From assembly GCF_030540825.1 (NCBI RefSeq), contig NZ_JAUOEO010000001.1, positions 1,461,001-1,525,000 on the forward strand: 64,000 bases of DNA, in the 5' to 3' direction. A program made the position numbers and the translations under genes. A model generated the notes under the pieces. It was not told the DNA's origin and did not search any database. It worked only from the letters and a program-made list of their open reading frames with translations. How positions within the stretch are numbered: position 1 is the stretch's first letter; the number at the start of each line of letters is the position of its first letter. Below are positions 8,728-18,661 of this stretch, piece after piece. The DNA comes from Flavivirga spongiicola. Its GTDB lineage: Bacteria; Bacteroidota; Bacteroidia; Flavobacteriales; Flavobacteriaceae.

Positions 8728-10110
8728 ATGATGAATAATAATATAAATTATATAGTTGGCATGTTGTTTTTCTTTTGCATTATGTCTTGTGATATAAAAG
8801 AAATACCGCCCCACCAGTTAGTAAAAGAAAATGCTGTTACAAATTCTGCGCAAGCTGAACAAGCGCTAAATGGAGCCTTTGTTCCTTTAGAATCCATAAA
8901 TGAGGCGCCTTTCGCAGCAGATTATGTTACCAGTGGTAGTCTTATGGCTGGACTAGCTGTAGGAGGTTTTGGTTCGTTTGATGATCAGCTTATAGAAAAT
9001 GAATTTACATCGTCTAATGGTTGGAACCAAAGTTCTGATATGATAAATTCGGCAAATTTTGCTATTGAAGGCACTTCGGCTTTATCTCCTTCAGAATTCA
9101 ATAGCCCAGAAAGACGCAATGAAATTATAGCAGAAGCAACATTTATGCGCTTTTTTGGACAATACTATCTGTTCCGTTATTTTGGGCAACATTGGGATTT
9201 AAATTCCCCTTACGGAGGCTTAATGAGACGAGCTACCGCAGATTTATCAAATGCAAATCAGGGGCGTGAAACAGTAGCTGACACATATACCATGTTGTTA
9301 GAAGATTTGGATTTTGTGATTGCTAACGCCTCTGACTTTTCTACACCATATAGACCTTCTAAGCTATTGGCCAAGGCATATAAAGCAGAAGTTTTATTAA
9401 TGAGGGGAACGGATGCAGATTTACAAGAAGCTATTACAATAGCACAACAAGTACTTAACGATTCTGGTAGATCTATGGCAGGAACTTACGCCGAAGTTTT
9501 TAATACTGGTTTTGATTCTTCAGAATTGCTTTTTACAAGAGCTGTGGATGATAGATTAGCCAGCATTGCAACTCGAAATGTAGATAGTATGTTAAATATT
9601 TTTGGAGGTCTTATATCTATATCTCCAGCCTTCGAAACTTTACTAGGAGCCGATTTGAGAGCGCCTCTATACATAGAAGAAATTAATGATGCCTTGACGG
9701 TTCCTAAAATGTCTTTTGGTGGAGAAAAAGGTGTCATGTTTTATATGCGAACTAGCCAAATGCTTTTAATACAAGCCGAAGCTCATGCTCGTTTAGGAAA
9801 TAAAAATGATGCCATTGATGCTATAAATGAACTTAGAGTACGTGCTGGTGAAACACTATTGGACGCATCTTCAATATCAGATAACGATTTAAGCTTAACC
9901 ATTTACAATGAGATCGCTAAAGAAATCGGCTTTGAAAAAGGCGAAGAGTGGTTTGCTGCCATTAGACTTAAGGATACAAGTGGAGAGCCTTTGGTTTTTG
10001 GACTTAAATCTGAGGTGACCTCAGTAAATCAGCTTATTTGGCCAATACCAAGTGCAGAGATTGAGTTTAATGAGCCAATGGATCAAAACCCTGGTTATGA
10101 ACAGTTATAA
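8728..10110 (+). CDS. SusD/RagB-family surface lipoprotein, module 1
   Basis: A 460-residue lipoprotein with an N-terminal hydrophobic signal and lipobox IMSC, placing it on the outer membrane as the lid of the SusC barrel at 5132. The middle has the helical TPR-like segment common to the family (EATFMRFFGQYYLFRYFG). The C terminus has the conserved IYNEIAKEIGFEKGEEWFA stretch and ends WPIPSAEIEFN...NPGY, as SusD proteins do. The start was taken at the first of two ATG codons at 8728/8731. The thioredoxin-fold gene that follows overlaps its last 14 bases, indicating one transcript and coupled translation. Confidence 0.93.
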   Translation: MMNNNINYIVGMLFFFCIMSCDIKEIPPHQLVKENAVTNSAQAEQALNGAFVPLESINEAPFAADYVTSGSLMAGLAVGGFGSFDDQLIENEFTSSNGWNQSSDMINSANFAIEGTSALSPSEFNSPERRNEIIAEATFMRFFGQYYLFRYFGQHWDLNSPYGGLMRRATADLSNANQGRETVADTYTMLLEDLDFVIANASDFSTPYRPSKLLAKAYKAEVLLMRGTDADLQEAITIAQQVLNDSGRSMAGTYAEVFNTGFDSSELLFTRAVDDRLASIATRNVDSMLNIFGGLISISPAFETLLGADLRAPLYIEEINDALTVPKMSFGGEKGVMFYMRTSQMLLIQAEAHARLGNKNDAIDAINELRVRAGETLLDASSISDNDLSLTIYNEIAKEIGFEKGEEWFAAIRLKDTSGEPLVFGLKSEVTSVNQLIWPIPSAEIEFNEPMDQNPGYEQL

Positions 10111-11368
10111 AGAGCGTATAACAAACTCACAATTCAATAGTAAAAAGAGCCTTATTTATAAGGCCCTTTTTACTATGCTACTTGTATGCTTTACACCAAA
10201 AGTAGAGGCTCAGGGTATTGCGTTTATGCATGATTTAGAAAAAGCACTAGAAAAAGCAAAACTTGAGGATAAATTAATATTCATAGATTTTTACACCTCA
10301 TGGTGTGGTCCCTGCAAAGTATTAGACAAAGAAGTTTTTTCTTTAGAGGAAGCAGGCCATTTTTTCAATAATAATTTTATCAATTGTAAAGTACAATGTG
10401 ATGATAAAGGTATTGGGGTTGAAATAGGTAAAAAATATCAAGTTTCAGCATACCCAACCTTAATGTTTTTAAATAAACATGGGGATATGGTACATTCAGG
10501 GGTTGGCAGCATGAGCCTGGAAAACTTGATTGAACTTGCCAAAACAGCTATGAATCCTGAAAAAAACTTAATGTCTCTTGTAAAACAATGGGATTCAGGT
10601 GACAGAAGTGAAGCGTTCGTTTTTAAGTATTTTACAAAACTTAAGGAACTGTATAGAAACGAAAAAGCCACTACAGATTTTAATGAATACTTTAATAACC
10701 TAAGTGATGATGAAAAAGTGAGCAAATTTACTTTTGATTTAGTGACTTTAATAAAAGTGACACCATTCACAACTCTTTTTAATTATATAGAAAATAAGAA
10801 GAATGAGTATTATAAATCGGTTGGACAAAAAGAAGTAGATGGTTTTATTGCAAAATCATACCTCTGGCATATAAAGGGAATCGTTAATTCTGGATCTAAA
10901 GAAGACTATGAAACGGCAATGAAGCAATTTAAGGAAAAACAGTACTCTTATTATGACGAATACGAAATGTTTTATAGTGCTTTTTTAGCGAAAGAAGGAG
11001 ATTCAAAATACAACATTAAGGAATACATGAGGAGAGGAACGGCTTTTCTAAATAAGTATGGTAAAAATAATGATATGTACACACTGTCGCTAACTAGTCT
11101 GTTAGGCAACCTTACAGGTAGGCCTAATGAAGGTGAAGCTGGTATACAATGGATGGAAAATTTATTAGAGCGCAACCCAAACCCAGAATATTTAAACACA
11201 TATTTTTATATTGTAACAAGGAATTTTCAATTTGATAAAGCTTTAAAAAAAGCTAATGAAGTTCGTACTGTAGCTCTTAAAAATAATGAATCAACAGTAT
11301 TTATTGATAAACAGATTAAACGCATTAATGATTCAAAAAATTGGGACTTAAAAAGAAGAAACAAATGA
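10097..11368 (+). CDS. Exported thioredoxin-fold protein, module 1
   Basis: I start it at ATG 10097, which overlaps the susD stop by 14 bp, rather than at 10052 deep inside susD. This gives 423 residues with a Sec signal peptide ending near EAQ (residue 39). A thioredoxin-like domain follows, with the redox motif WCGPC (C70, C73) and the cis-proline region AYPTLMFL. The remaining 270 residues are helical and unrecognised, with aromatic and charged repeats. The fold resembles thiol-disulfide proteins that act in the periplasm. Its place inside a susCD operon suggests it keeps a cargo or partner protein reduced, but the substrate is unknown. Confidence 0.85.
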   Translation: MNSYKERITNSQFNSKKSLIYKALFTMLLVCFTPKVEAQGIAFMHDLEKALEKAKLEDKLIFIDFYTSWCGPCKVLDKEVFSLEEAGHFFNNNFINCKVQCDDKGIGVEIGKKYQVSAYPTLMFLNKHGDMVHSGVGSMSLENLIELAKTAMNPEKNLMSLVKQWDSGDRSEAFVFKYFTKLKELYRNEKATTDFNEYFNNLSDDEKVSKFTFDLVTLIKVTPFTTLFNYIENKKNEYYKSVGQKEVDGFIAKSYLWHIKGIVNSGSKEDYETAMKQFKEKQYSYYDEYEMFYSAFLAKEGDSKYNIKEYMRRGTAFLNKYGKNNDMYTLSLTSLLGNLTGRPNEGEAGIQWMENLLERNPNPEYLNTYFYIVTRNFQFDKALKKANEVRTVALKNNESTVFIDKQIKRINDSKNWDLKRRNK

Positions 11369-12477
11369 GATATTTAATTATTATAGGTCTAGTGATATTT
11401 TTATCATCGTGTAGTTCAAAACCAGCATATCACATACAGGGAGTTACAAATACAAAGACTAAAGGAAAAGTTTACCTAAACAAACAAGAGGGTTATAAAT
11501 TTAAAAAAATCGACAGTACAACCATAAAAAACAACACGTTTGAATTTGAAGGATTTGTTAATATTCCTGATGTTTACGGATTATCATTTGAAGGCAAAAA
11601 TGGCGTCAAAAGATTTTGTCTTGAAAACACCAATTACAATATTACAATAGCGGACACGATCTCTAAGTCTAAAATTGCTGGAGGAACATTTCAACCTTTA
11701 ATGGAATCATTTACTAAAAAAATGAGAGCCATTGAAGCTGAAGAAAGAGATATCGTAAAACAAGCTAGAGAAATATGGCGTGATGAGCATGCTTCTGAAG
11801 AAGATAAAAAAAATGTTAGCAATACCTTAGAAACGTTTCGAAATAATGTGAAAGTAGCACATGCAAAAACATTTATAACCGAAAACAAAAGTTCCCCTTT
11901 TACGCCAAATGTTCTAAATATATATGTTCGGAATTATTTAGACCTTAATCAACTGGATTCTATATATCAAACGTTTACAGATAATGTAAAGAAAAGTAAT
12001 CTTGGTAGCAAGCTTGGAAAATCAATTACAAATACACGTTTGTCTGCAGTTGGAAATCCATTTCTTGACTTTTCAGTATTAGGTGTTAATGGAAACCAAA
12101 TAAAATTATCAGATATCGTAAAAGGTAACAAATTGGTTTTTGTTGACTTTTGGGCTTCTTGGTGTGGGCCTTGTCGACAAATTATCCCAGCTTTAAAAGA
12201 AACTTATAGTAAATACCATCCGCAAGGACTTGAAATGTTTGCGGTTTCATATGACGATGATGATGAAAAGTGGAAAAAAGCCATTAAGGATGAAAATTTT
12301 GCTTGGATTAATGGGTCTAACTTAAAAAGATGGGGTTGTCCTTCTGCAAGTTTATATGCGATAAGAGGCATTCCTGCAAATGTTCTTATTACCAATGATG
12401 GAACTATAGTTGGTAAGAATTTATATGGAGAAGCATTAAACAATAAAATTGAAGAGTTTTTAAAAGAAAAGTCTTAA
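11365..12477 (+). CDS. TlpA-like thiol-disulfide lipoprotein with N-terminal DUF4369-like domain, module 1
   Basis: The start is ATG 11365, overlapping the previous stop as ATGA; an in-frame TTG at 11341 would spoil the signal. The product is 370 residues with lipobox LSSC (C16). A beta-rich DUF4369-like domain occupies about 22-105, followed by a helical linker. The AhpC/TSA-type thioredoxin domain has FWASWCGPCRQ (C267, C270) and the cis-proline segment RGIPANVLI. Proteins with this plan are membrane-anchored periplasmic thiol-disulfide oxidoreductases. It is the last gene of module 1 and is equivalent in position, though not closely similar, to the two TlpA-like genes that close module 2. 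Confidence 0.88.
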   Translation: MRYLIIIGLVIFLSSCSSKPAYHIQGVTNTKTKGKVYLNKQEGYKFKKIDSTTIKNNTFEFEGFVNIPDVYGLSFEGKNGVKRFCLENTNYNITIADTISKSKIAGGTFQPLMESFTKKMRAIEAEERDIVKQAREIWRDEHASEEDKKNVSNTLETFRNNVKVAHAKTFITENKSSPFTPNVLNIYVRNYLDLNQLDSIYQTFTDNVKKSNLGSKLGKSITNTRLSAVGNPFLDFSVLGVNGNQIKLSDIVKGNKLVFVDFWASWCGPCRQIIPALKETYSKYHPQGLEMFAVSYDDDDEKWKKAIKDENFAWINGSNLKRWGCPSASLYAIRGIPANVLITNDGTIVGKNLYGEALNNKIEEFLKEKS

Positions 12478-12526
12478 CCTTTTTTATACTTAAGTTTTGA
12501 GTTTGTCCACCTTATTTAATAAGGTG

Positions 12527-12668
12527 CAAAAGAGGTTGTCTCTAAAAAGTTCATTCAGAGCGTAGCGAAGAATCTTATATTTTATAAATCAGCATATTAT
12601 ATTTTAAAGAGATTCTTCATTGCGTTCAGAATGACAAAGTATATTACTCTTTAAACAGTCTCTTTTAA
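12527..12668. repeat. Long imperfect palindromic intergenic repeat
   Basis: The left arm (AAAAGAGGTTGTCTCT, then TTCATTCAGAGCGTAGCGAA) is matched by the reverse complement of the right arm (TTCTTCATTGCGTTCAGAAT, then AGTCTCTTTT). The word 'GTCATTCTGA ... GAAGAATCT' is a familiar dispersed intergenic repeat of Bacteroidota. A related copy lies at 50801-50875. It has no coding capacity. Confidence 0.75.
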
Positions 12669-12757
12669 ATTTAATCCCTCTATTCTTAATAAACTAACCT
12701 CATCTATGTTTTTCCAATAAAATCTAACATTTGGAAATATTCGAGTTTAGAATAAAA

Positions 12758-12790
12758 AGAGTTACAATTTCTTGTAACCCTTCCTTTTTT
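12758..12790 (+). terminator. Terminator-like hairpin downstream of module 1
   Basis: GTTACAA (12761-12767) pairs with TTGTAAC (12772-12778), followed by CCTTCC and a T run to 12790. It is 280 bp after the last gene of module 1, so it would be a back-up stop for that operon. Confidence 0.45.
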
Positions 12791-13032
12791 AAAAGAATAT
12801 GCATGTCCTTGCAAACCTTTTTTATTGATTAATAGCAATTATAAGACACACCTATTAAATAAAAGTCACATCTATTCAAATAAAAACCTTTATAAAACAA
12901 AAACACCTAACTAAATTTTGTTTTAATCAGTCTTAATCACCTATCTATTAGCTCTATATTTAGTTTCAAAAATTGTCGTTTACTATTCCCTAAAGCAAAA
13001 AAACACCTTGTTGATGTGATAAGTTTGATGGG

Positions 13033-13617
13033 TTATTTTTGGAGTTTTAAGATCCCATTTAAACTTCTAATAACAAATAAAATCAGATTATCATCCTTAA
13101 ACCCTTTGCGAATTTTTTGAAACGCTATTCGCATTTGAGCTTCAACAGTTTTTTTAGAAATACCTAACTGCTCTGCAATTTCCTCATACTTTAAGCCATT
13201 CATTTTATTAAGTTGCAAAATTTCTTTACATTTAGGAGGCAAAGCATCTATTAATGTTCTTAGCTTTAATAGATGACTTTCTCTTTTTTCTTTATCTTCA
13301 AAAATAGATTCTCTAAGTTTTCTTTCCTTTAATTCTTCTAAAAAAATATTCTTGCGTTTTAAATTACGGTAATGATCTACATAAATGCGGTAAGCCAGTG
13401 TATGAAGATAGCCTTTAACAGATTTAGAAATGTTAAGCTCATAACGTTGCTTCCATAATACTATAAATGTTTGTTGCACCACATCTTTAGATAAGTCTTT
13501 ATCTCTGGCATGTACTTGTATATAATTTATAAGTGGAATATAATACTTGTTAAATAACAATTTAAAGGCATTATTATCATCTTTCTCTATTGCATTAATT
13601 AATTCAAAATCCCCCAT
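13033..13617 (-). CDS. ECF sigma factor of module 2
   Basis: A 194-residue sigma-70 family ECF factor. Region 2 includes KDVVQQTFIVLWKQR and YLHTLAYRIYVDHYR. Region 4 has LPPKCKEILQLNKMNGLKYEEIAEQLG and ISKKTVEAQM. Unlike its module 1 counterpart it has a normal ATG start. It is transcribed divergently from the fecR gene beginning at 13748, with 130 bp between the two start codons. Its expected role is transcription of the fecR-susC-susD operon when the FecR anti-sigma factor releases it. The divergent layout is the same as in module 1, although Bacteroidota sigma and fecR genes more often lie in the same direction. Confidence 0.94.
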   Translation of the reverse strand: MGDFELINAIEKDDNNAFKLLFNKYYIPLINYIQVHARDKDLSKDVVQQTFIVLWKQRYELNISKSVKGYLHTLAYRIYVDHYRNLKRKNIFLEELKERKLRESIFEDKEKRESHLLKLRTLIDALPPKCKEILQLNKMNGLKYEEIAEQLGISKKTVEAQMRIAFQKIRKGFKDDNLILFVIRSLNGILKLQK

Positions 13618-13696
13618 TAATTAAAAAATTTTACAAAATACCAATGTGTGAATATAGACACTAAATTAAAAAAAAGAAAAAAATCTTTTTTTTTTA

Positions 13697-13730
13697 AGGG
13701 TTTTATATAACCAAGACCTACTTCTATATA
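13697..13730 (+). promoter_or_regulatory. Candidate ECF-sigma promoter of the module 2 fecR operon
   Basis: AGGGTTTT (13697-13704), preceded by an A/T run, is followed by CTATATA (13724-13730), 17 bases before the fecR ATG. It parallels AGGGTTTTTG at 3865 before the module 1 fecR. The spacing to the downstream element differs between the two, so only the AGGGTTTT part is firmly shared. Confidence 0.45.
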
Positions 13731-13747
13731 GTAATCCAATTGTAATA

Positions 13748-14896
13748 ATGAAAAAATTAATTCTAAAATATTTAACAAATACTATAACAGATGCAGAACA
13801 AGACAAGCTCAGTAAGTGGTTGTCGGATTCTGAAAACCAAAAAATCTTTGAAGCGCATATAAAGAATGATTACTATCTCAATACAATTTATAACGAAGAT
13901 GATCTGCATAAAGCCTATAATGACATTTGGGATAATATATTGAAGCAAGAAAAAGATGTAAAGCGATTAAGAACGACGCCTTGGTTAAAATACAAATACA
14001 TAGCAGCAGCCTCAATTGCACTTCTAATCTCGCTTACCTTTATCTTTAATAAAGATAATACACAAATTAGTGAACCCATAATTGTAAATAATAATATAAA
14101 AGCTGGTACAGATAAAGCTACTTTGACACTTGATAACGGTTCAGTCGTAGCCTTGGAAAAAGGGCAAATATATACGTCTGATAATCTAGAGAGCAATGGA
14201 GAGAAAATTATTTATAAGCCTGTTAACACTCTCAAAGACCAAATAGCACATAACTATTTAACCATTCCCAGAGGCGGGCATTATTTATTAAAACTATCAG
14301 ACGGTACTCAAGTATGGTTAAATTCAGAATCTAAACTTAAATATCCTGTAAATTTTGTTGAAGGTAAAACCAGAAAGGTGGAATTGATTTATGGCGAAGC
14401 CTATTTTGATGTATCCCCTAGCATCTTACATAGTGGATCTAAGTTCAAAGTACGCACCAACACTCAAGACATTGAAGTTTTGGGTACTGAGTTTAACATA
14501 AAAGCATATAAAGATGAAACCAATACATATACAACTTTAGTAGAAGGAAAAGTGTCTATTAATAACGCCATCAACACCGTGATATTATCCCCTGGAGAAC
14601 AATCAATCACCAATGCTAACGATGAAGAAATAAAGACTGTTTTGGTTGATATTTATGATGAAATCGCATGGAAAGATGGCGTCTTTAGTTTTAAAAACAA
14701 ACCTTTAAAAGATATCGCTAAAGTATTGTCCAGGTGGTATGATATGGATGTTATATTCATTGATAAATCTTTAGAAAAAGTGAGATTCAAAGGTGTTCTG
14801 GGGAAAAATCAGAGTATTGAAGAAATACTATCGGCTATAAAGTCCGTTTCAATAAACAATTACGAAATCAATAATAAAACAATCATTATAAAATAA
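13748..14896 (+). CDS. FecR-type anti-sigma factor of module 2
   Basis: A 382-residue single-pass protein: cytosolic sigma-binding segment (1-78), membrane helix near 82-100 (YIAAASIALLISLTFIF), periplasmic FecR domain with IPRGGHYLLKLSDGTQVWL and VELIYGEAYFDVSPS, and a C-terminal segment beginning DGVFSFKNKPL. These core stretches match the FecR at 3910 almost residue for residue, so the two are recent paralogues, while their N-terminal sigma-binding parts differ. That pattern is expected if each binds its own sigma factor. It leads a plus-strand operon with susC, susD and two TlpA-like genes. Confidence 0.93.
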   Translation: MKKLILKYLTNTITDAEQDKLSKWLSDSENQKIFEAHIKNDYYLNTIYNEDDLHKAYNDIWDNILKQEKDVKRLRTTPWLKYKYIAAASIALLISLTFIFNKDNTQISEPIIVNNNIKAGTDKATLTLDNGSVVALEKGQIYTSDNLESNGEKIIYKPVNTLKDQIAHNYLTIPRGGHYLLKLSDGTQVWLNSESKLKYPVNFVEGKTRKVELIYGEAYFDVSPSILHSGSKFKVRTNTQDIEVLGTEFNIKAYKDETNTYTTLVEGKVSINNAINTVILSPGEQSITNANDEEIKTVLVDIYDEIAWKDGVFSFKNKPLKDIAKVLSRWYDMDVIFIDKSLEKVRFKGVLGKNQSIEEILSAIKSVSINNYEINNKTIIIK

Positions 14897-14934
14897 GAAT
14901 AGCCTATGGTATAAAAAAACATTAAAAAATCAAA

Positions 14935-14975
14935 GGGACAAAGTCAAAACCGTTCAAAGCATTCGACTTCACCCC
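14935..14975 (+). promoter_or_regulatory. Leader hairpin between fecR and susC, module 2
   Basis: GGGACAAAGTC (14935-14945) faces GACTTCACCCC (14965-14975): five pairs at the loop side, three at the base, and a short mismatched bulge between. It occupies the same position as the 5046-5084 hairpin in module 1 and shares the pattern GGGAnAAAGTY ... RACTTCAnCCC. Pairing is weaker here than in module 1. Confidence 0.42.
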
Positions 14976-15026
14976 TGTCATTATCAATTAATTAATATAT
15001 ATAACTAACTAATAACATACAAATTT

Positions 15027-18000
15027 ATGGAAATTAAATTAAAGCATGTTCTTTTCTTTCTCAGAAAAAAACAGATAATAATAAATGTAATGAGGGTCTT
15101 TATTTTTTTATGCTGTGCAACCGTTTTTAGCTTTACACCTAATAATGCGGTATCTCAAAATTCCAGAATTAAAATTGACGCTGATAAAACATTGACTGTC
15201 GATGAAGTATTCGACCTCATAAAACAGCAAACCGACTACAAATTCATCTATGAAGAAGGTATCTTTAAAGACTTTCAGTCCATAGAAGTAAAAAAAGGAA
15301 TCATCCGTACTAATAAGTTATTACAAAAAAGTTTATCACAAGGTGATTTTAACTTGGTAGTGACTACCAATAATACGATTCTTATAAAGGAAAAATCTAA
15401 AGCACAACAAAAACAGGTTTCTGGAAAAGTTATAGATGAAGAAGGGTTACCATTACCTGGTGTAGTGGTTTTAATAAAAGGAACTACTAATGGCACAGCA
15501 ACCAATTTTGACGGAACTTATAGTATTACAGTCCCAACGCTCGACAATGTTTTAGTATTCTCTTTTTTAGGTTTTGAAACACAGGAAATAACCGTTGGAA
15601 ATCAATCTACAATTAATTTGGTACTAGAAGAAGAACTAGCCGAATTAGCTGAGGTTGTAGTAACCGGTTATCAACAAATATCTAAAGAACGTAGTACAGG
15701 GGCTTACGCCAAACCAGAAATGAGCACCTTAAAAGATCGGTCTACCAGTATGAATGTATTGCAACGCTTAGATGGCTTAGTACCAGGCTTGGTTATTAAT
15801 AATGCACCAAATAACACCATTGGTTCGTCTAACGACAGTGGTATTTTAATTAGAGGTTTAAGTACTATTAACGGAAATCAAAACCCCCTGTTTGTGGTAG
15901 ATGGTGTTGCGCTTGCCGATGTGTCTTCATTAAACCCTCAGGATGTAGAGGATATCACTGTACTTAAAGACGCAACAGCTGCCTCTATTTGGGGAGCAAG
16001 AGCAGCCAATGGGGTTATCGTGATTACTACGAAACGAGGAGGTTTTAATAAAAAAACAAGAATCGATTACGATACGTTTATAAACTTTCAAGGCAAACCA
16101 GATCTTGATTACAGACCAGTATTAAATAGTCAACAATTCATTCAAACCGCCAGAGAATTGTTTGATCCAGGGACATTCCCTTATAACTCACAATTATTTT
16201 ATAATCAACAAAGTGGCCCTACAAAGAATATCTCAGTACATAATCAAATTCTATACGATTTAGACAATGGTGTAATCAATCAAACTACCGCAGATGCCAT
16301 GCTAAATGATTTAGCAAACACTAATAATTTAAGTCAGATAGAAGATCTATTATACCGGAATGCTTATATAAATAATCATACCTTATCAGTACAAGGAGGC
16401 GGTGAAAAACATGCCTTTTATGGTTCTATAGCTTATACAAATAATCAAAGCAGCAGCCCAGGAGAAAAAGATGAAACCTATAAGCTTAATGTGCGTCAGG
16501 ACTTTAAAATTGGTGAGCGAGTTAATTTTAGATTGAATACCGACTTAACCAATAGCGTTACAGAAGCCAAAAGAGCTATTCAAGCCGATAATCGGTTTAC
16601 GCCTTATGCCTTGTTTCAAGACGGGAGCGGTAACAATCTTACTATGAATGCTCTACAACATTTTTCTAATTTTCAACGTCCAGATTTGGAAAACGTAAGT
16701 GGTATTAATTTAGATTATACGCCGCTGGATGAAGTAAATTATGGATTCACTGATGCCAATGCCTTAAGCGCGAGACTTACAGCTGGATTAACCATAGACT
16801 TATTTAAAGGATTAAAGTATGAAGGCACTTATGGGTACTTTCACCAAAATAGCAAAAGTGAATCTTTTGATTCTCAAGATTCTTATGGTGTGAGGTCAGA
16901 TATTATATTCTTTACCATTCCCGGAGCCAATCCTGGAGATAATCCTACCTTTCATTTACCCACAGAAGGCGGTTATTATAGAACGTTCGACCGCTTTGTT
17001 AAAAATTGGACTTTCCGTAATCAATTAGCCTATGATGGCAGTTTTAATGACGGGCTACATAAAGTAACGGCATTGGCCGGGTATGAATCTCAGGAACAAC
17101 TATTTAATAACCGGCAAAACTTTATCAGGGGATATGACTTAAGGTCCCAATTAGCTCCAGCTCTGGATTATGAAGCGCTCAGATCTGGTATTACAGGAAC
17201 TTTGGTTGTCAACTCTTTTGGTAGAAGCCGTATTACAAATTCTAATGAGCCTTTTGGGGAGTCTGAGGTGCTTTTTAGATTTACATCAATGTATGCCAAT
17301 GCCGCTTACACATTTAATAATAAATATACCATTAGTGGTAGTGTTAGAGCAGATGAATCTAACTTATTCGGTTTGGATAAATCGGCGCAAAACAGACCGG
17401 TTTGGAGTGCTGGTTTAAAATGGAACATAGGTAAAGAGGATTTTATGTCTGGCGTAAACTGGATTGATAATTTAGCCTTACGAGGCACCTATGGTATTAC
17501 AGGAAATTCTCCAGCACCAGGTGGCGCTGCTTCCTTCGATGTTTTAAGAACAAGAGCGACAAATACCTTTGCTTATACAGCAGGATTGGCTAATGAGATT
17601 ACAGCACCTGGCAACAAGAAATTAACTTGGGAACGTACAGAGAATTTAAATATTGGTCTTGATTTTGGAATATTTAATAATAGGTTAAGAGGTAGTCTCG
17701 ATTATTATGAAAATAAGACAGATGATCTCTTAGATGAGATCTTAACCAATACCTTTACTGGGTTTGCGCAAATACCGGGTAATTCAGGATCTTTAGAAAA
17801 CAAAGGTATAGAGGTATCTCTTCAAACACTAAATATTGATGGCGACTTTAGTTGGCATACTGGACTGACTTTAGGCTATAATAAAAATAAAATTACAAGC
17901 TTAAACTCAAGCGCAAATACCATTACCAATGTGCAAGTTGGGTTAAGGCCTCCACAACCTGGCTATTCGGCCTTCCCCATATTTGCTTACGATTTTGTTG

Positions 18001-18647
18001 GACTAAATAATGAAGGAAGTCCAGAAATTAGGTTAGCAGACGGCACCATAACTTCGGAGCAAGGTGCTGCCGACTTTGAAGACCTCCTGTTTATGGGTAC
18101 ATACCAACCCAAATGGTCTGGTGGTTTTACCAATAGTTTTAGCTACAAAGGTTTGGCCTTAACCGCTAACATGATATATAATTTAGGGCATGTCATGTTT
18201 ACAGACACTCCTGGCTCAGGAGCTTATTCTGGTAGACCTCTTGAGGGCGGAAGAAACAGTTTTACAAGAGGTAATGTACATGCCGATTTTGTAAACAGGT
18301 GGCAACAACCCGGTGATGAAGCCAATACAAATACACCAGGGTATACACCTTTATCTAATACGCTTGACAGAGATATTAGGTATTATAAATATGGAGATAT
18401 TAATGTAACCTCAGCCTCTTATATTAAGCTAAGAGATATTTCATTGTCCTATACACTTCCTGATACGGTAATTCAAAAAATAAATGCAAGCCATTTAAGT
18501 TTTAGGCTCATGCTTAATAATGTCATGCTTTGGAAAGATAACAATAAAGGCATTGACCCAGAATTTCATGACGCTGCAGGTGGCTCAAGATTCACGACGC
18601 CATTCAATCAAAGTTCTGTCACATTTGGGATGCATTTAACCTTTTAA
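15027..18647 (+). CDS. SusC/RagA-family TonB-dependent receptor with STN domain, module 2
   Basis: A 1206-residue outer-membrane receptor with the same parts as the one at 5132: signal peptide ending near AVSQ (about residue 43), STN domain (about 50-120, VFDLIKQQTDYKFIYE), carboxypeptidase-like domain (about 135-215, GKVIDEEGLPLPGVVVLIKG), plug (RGLSTINGNQNPLFVVDGV, WGARAANGVIVITTKRGG) and a barrel ending in FGMHLTF. Barrel sequences of the two receptors differ greatly, so their ligands probably differ. The STN domain fits regulation through the FecR at 13748. A susD starts 14 bp downstream. Substrate unknown. Confidence 0.95.
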   Translation: MEIKLKHVLFFLRKKQIIINVMRVFIFLCCATVFSFTPNNAVSQNSRIKIDADKTLTVDEVFDLIKQQTDYKFIYEEGIFKDFQSIEVKKGIIRTNKLLQKSLSQGDFNLVVTTNNTILIKEKSKAQQKQVSGKVIDEEGLPLPGVVVLIKGTTNGTATNFDGTYSITVPTLDNVLVFSFLGFETQEITVGNQSTINLVLEEELAELAEVVVTGYQQISKERSTGAYAKPEMSTLKDRSTSMNVLQRLDGLVPGLVINNAPNNTIGSSNDSGILIRGLSTINGNQNPLFVVDGVALADVSSLNPQDVEDITVLKDATAASIWGARAANGVIVITTKRGGFNKKTRIDYDTFINFQGKPDLDYRPVLNSQQFIQTARELFDPGTFPYNSQLFYNQQSGPTKNISVHNQILYDLDNGVINQTTADAMLNDLANTNNLSQIEDLLYRNAYINNHTLSVQGGGEKHAFYGSIAYTNNQSSSPGEKDETYKLNVRQDFKIGERVNFRLNTDLTNSVTEAKRAIQADNRFTPYALFQDGSGNNLTMNALQHFSNFQRPDLENVSGINLDYTPLDEVNYGFTDANALSARLTAGLTIDLFKGLKYEGTYGYFHQNSKSESFDSQDSYGVRSDIIFFTIPGANPGDNPTFHLPTEGGYYRTFDRFVKNWTFRNQLAYDGSFNDGLHKVTALAGYESQEQLFNNRQNFIRGYDLRSQLAPALDYEALRSGITGTLVVNSFGRSRITNSNEPFGESEVLFRFTSMYANAAYTFNNKYTISGSVRADESNLFGLDKSAQNRPVWSAGLKWNIGKEDFMSGVNWIDNLALRGTYGITGNSPAPGGAASFDVLRTRATNTFAYTAGLANEITAPGNKKLTWERTENLNIGLDFGIFNNRLRGSLDYYENKTDDLLDEILTNTFTGFAQIPGNSGSLENKGIEVSLQTLNIDGDFSWHTGLTLGYNKNKITSLNSSANTITNVQVGLRPPQPGYSAFPIFAYDFVGLNNEGSPEIRLADGTITSEQGAADFEDLLFMGTYQPKWSGGFTNSFSYKGLALTANMIYNLGHVMFTDTPGSGAYSGRPLEGGRNSFTRGNVHADFVNRWQQPGDEANTNTPGYTPLSNTLDRDIRYYKYGDINVTSASYIKLRDISLSYTLPDTVIQKINASHLSFRLMLNNVMLWKDNNKGIDPEFHDAAGGSRFTTPFNQSSVTFGMHLTF

Positions 18648-18661
18648 AAAAGAATAAACAA

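Larger units (their letters stand above)
12478..13032. other. 555-bp gap between modules 1 and 2
   Basis: It holds a short perfect palindrome (CACCTTATT-T-AATAAGGTG, 12508-12526), the long imperfect palindrome at 12527-12668 and a terminator-like hairpin at 12761-12790, each described where it is listed or here. From 12800 to 13032, the region downstream of the minus-strand sigma gene, I see only AT-rich sequence. I found no supported gene in the gap. Confidence 0.6.

Noticed and set aside
10052..10096. Longer start for the module 1 thioredoxin-fold gene
   Set aside because: It would lie inside susD and put 15 extra residues before a good signal peptide; ATG 10097 is preferred.
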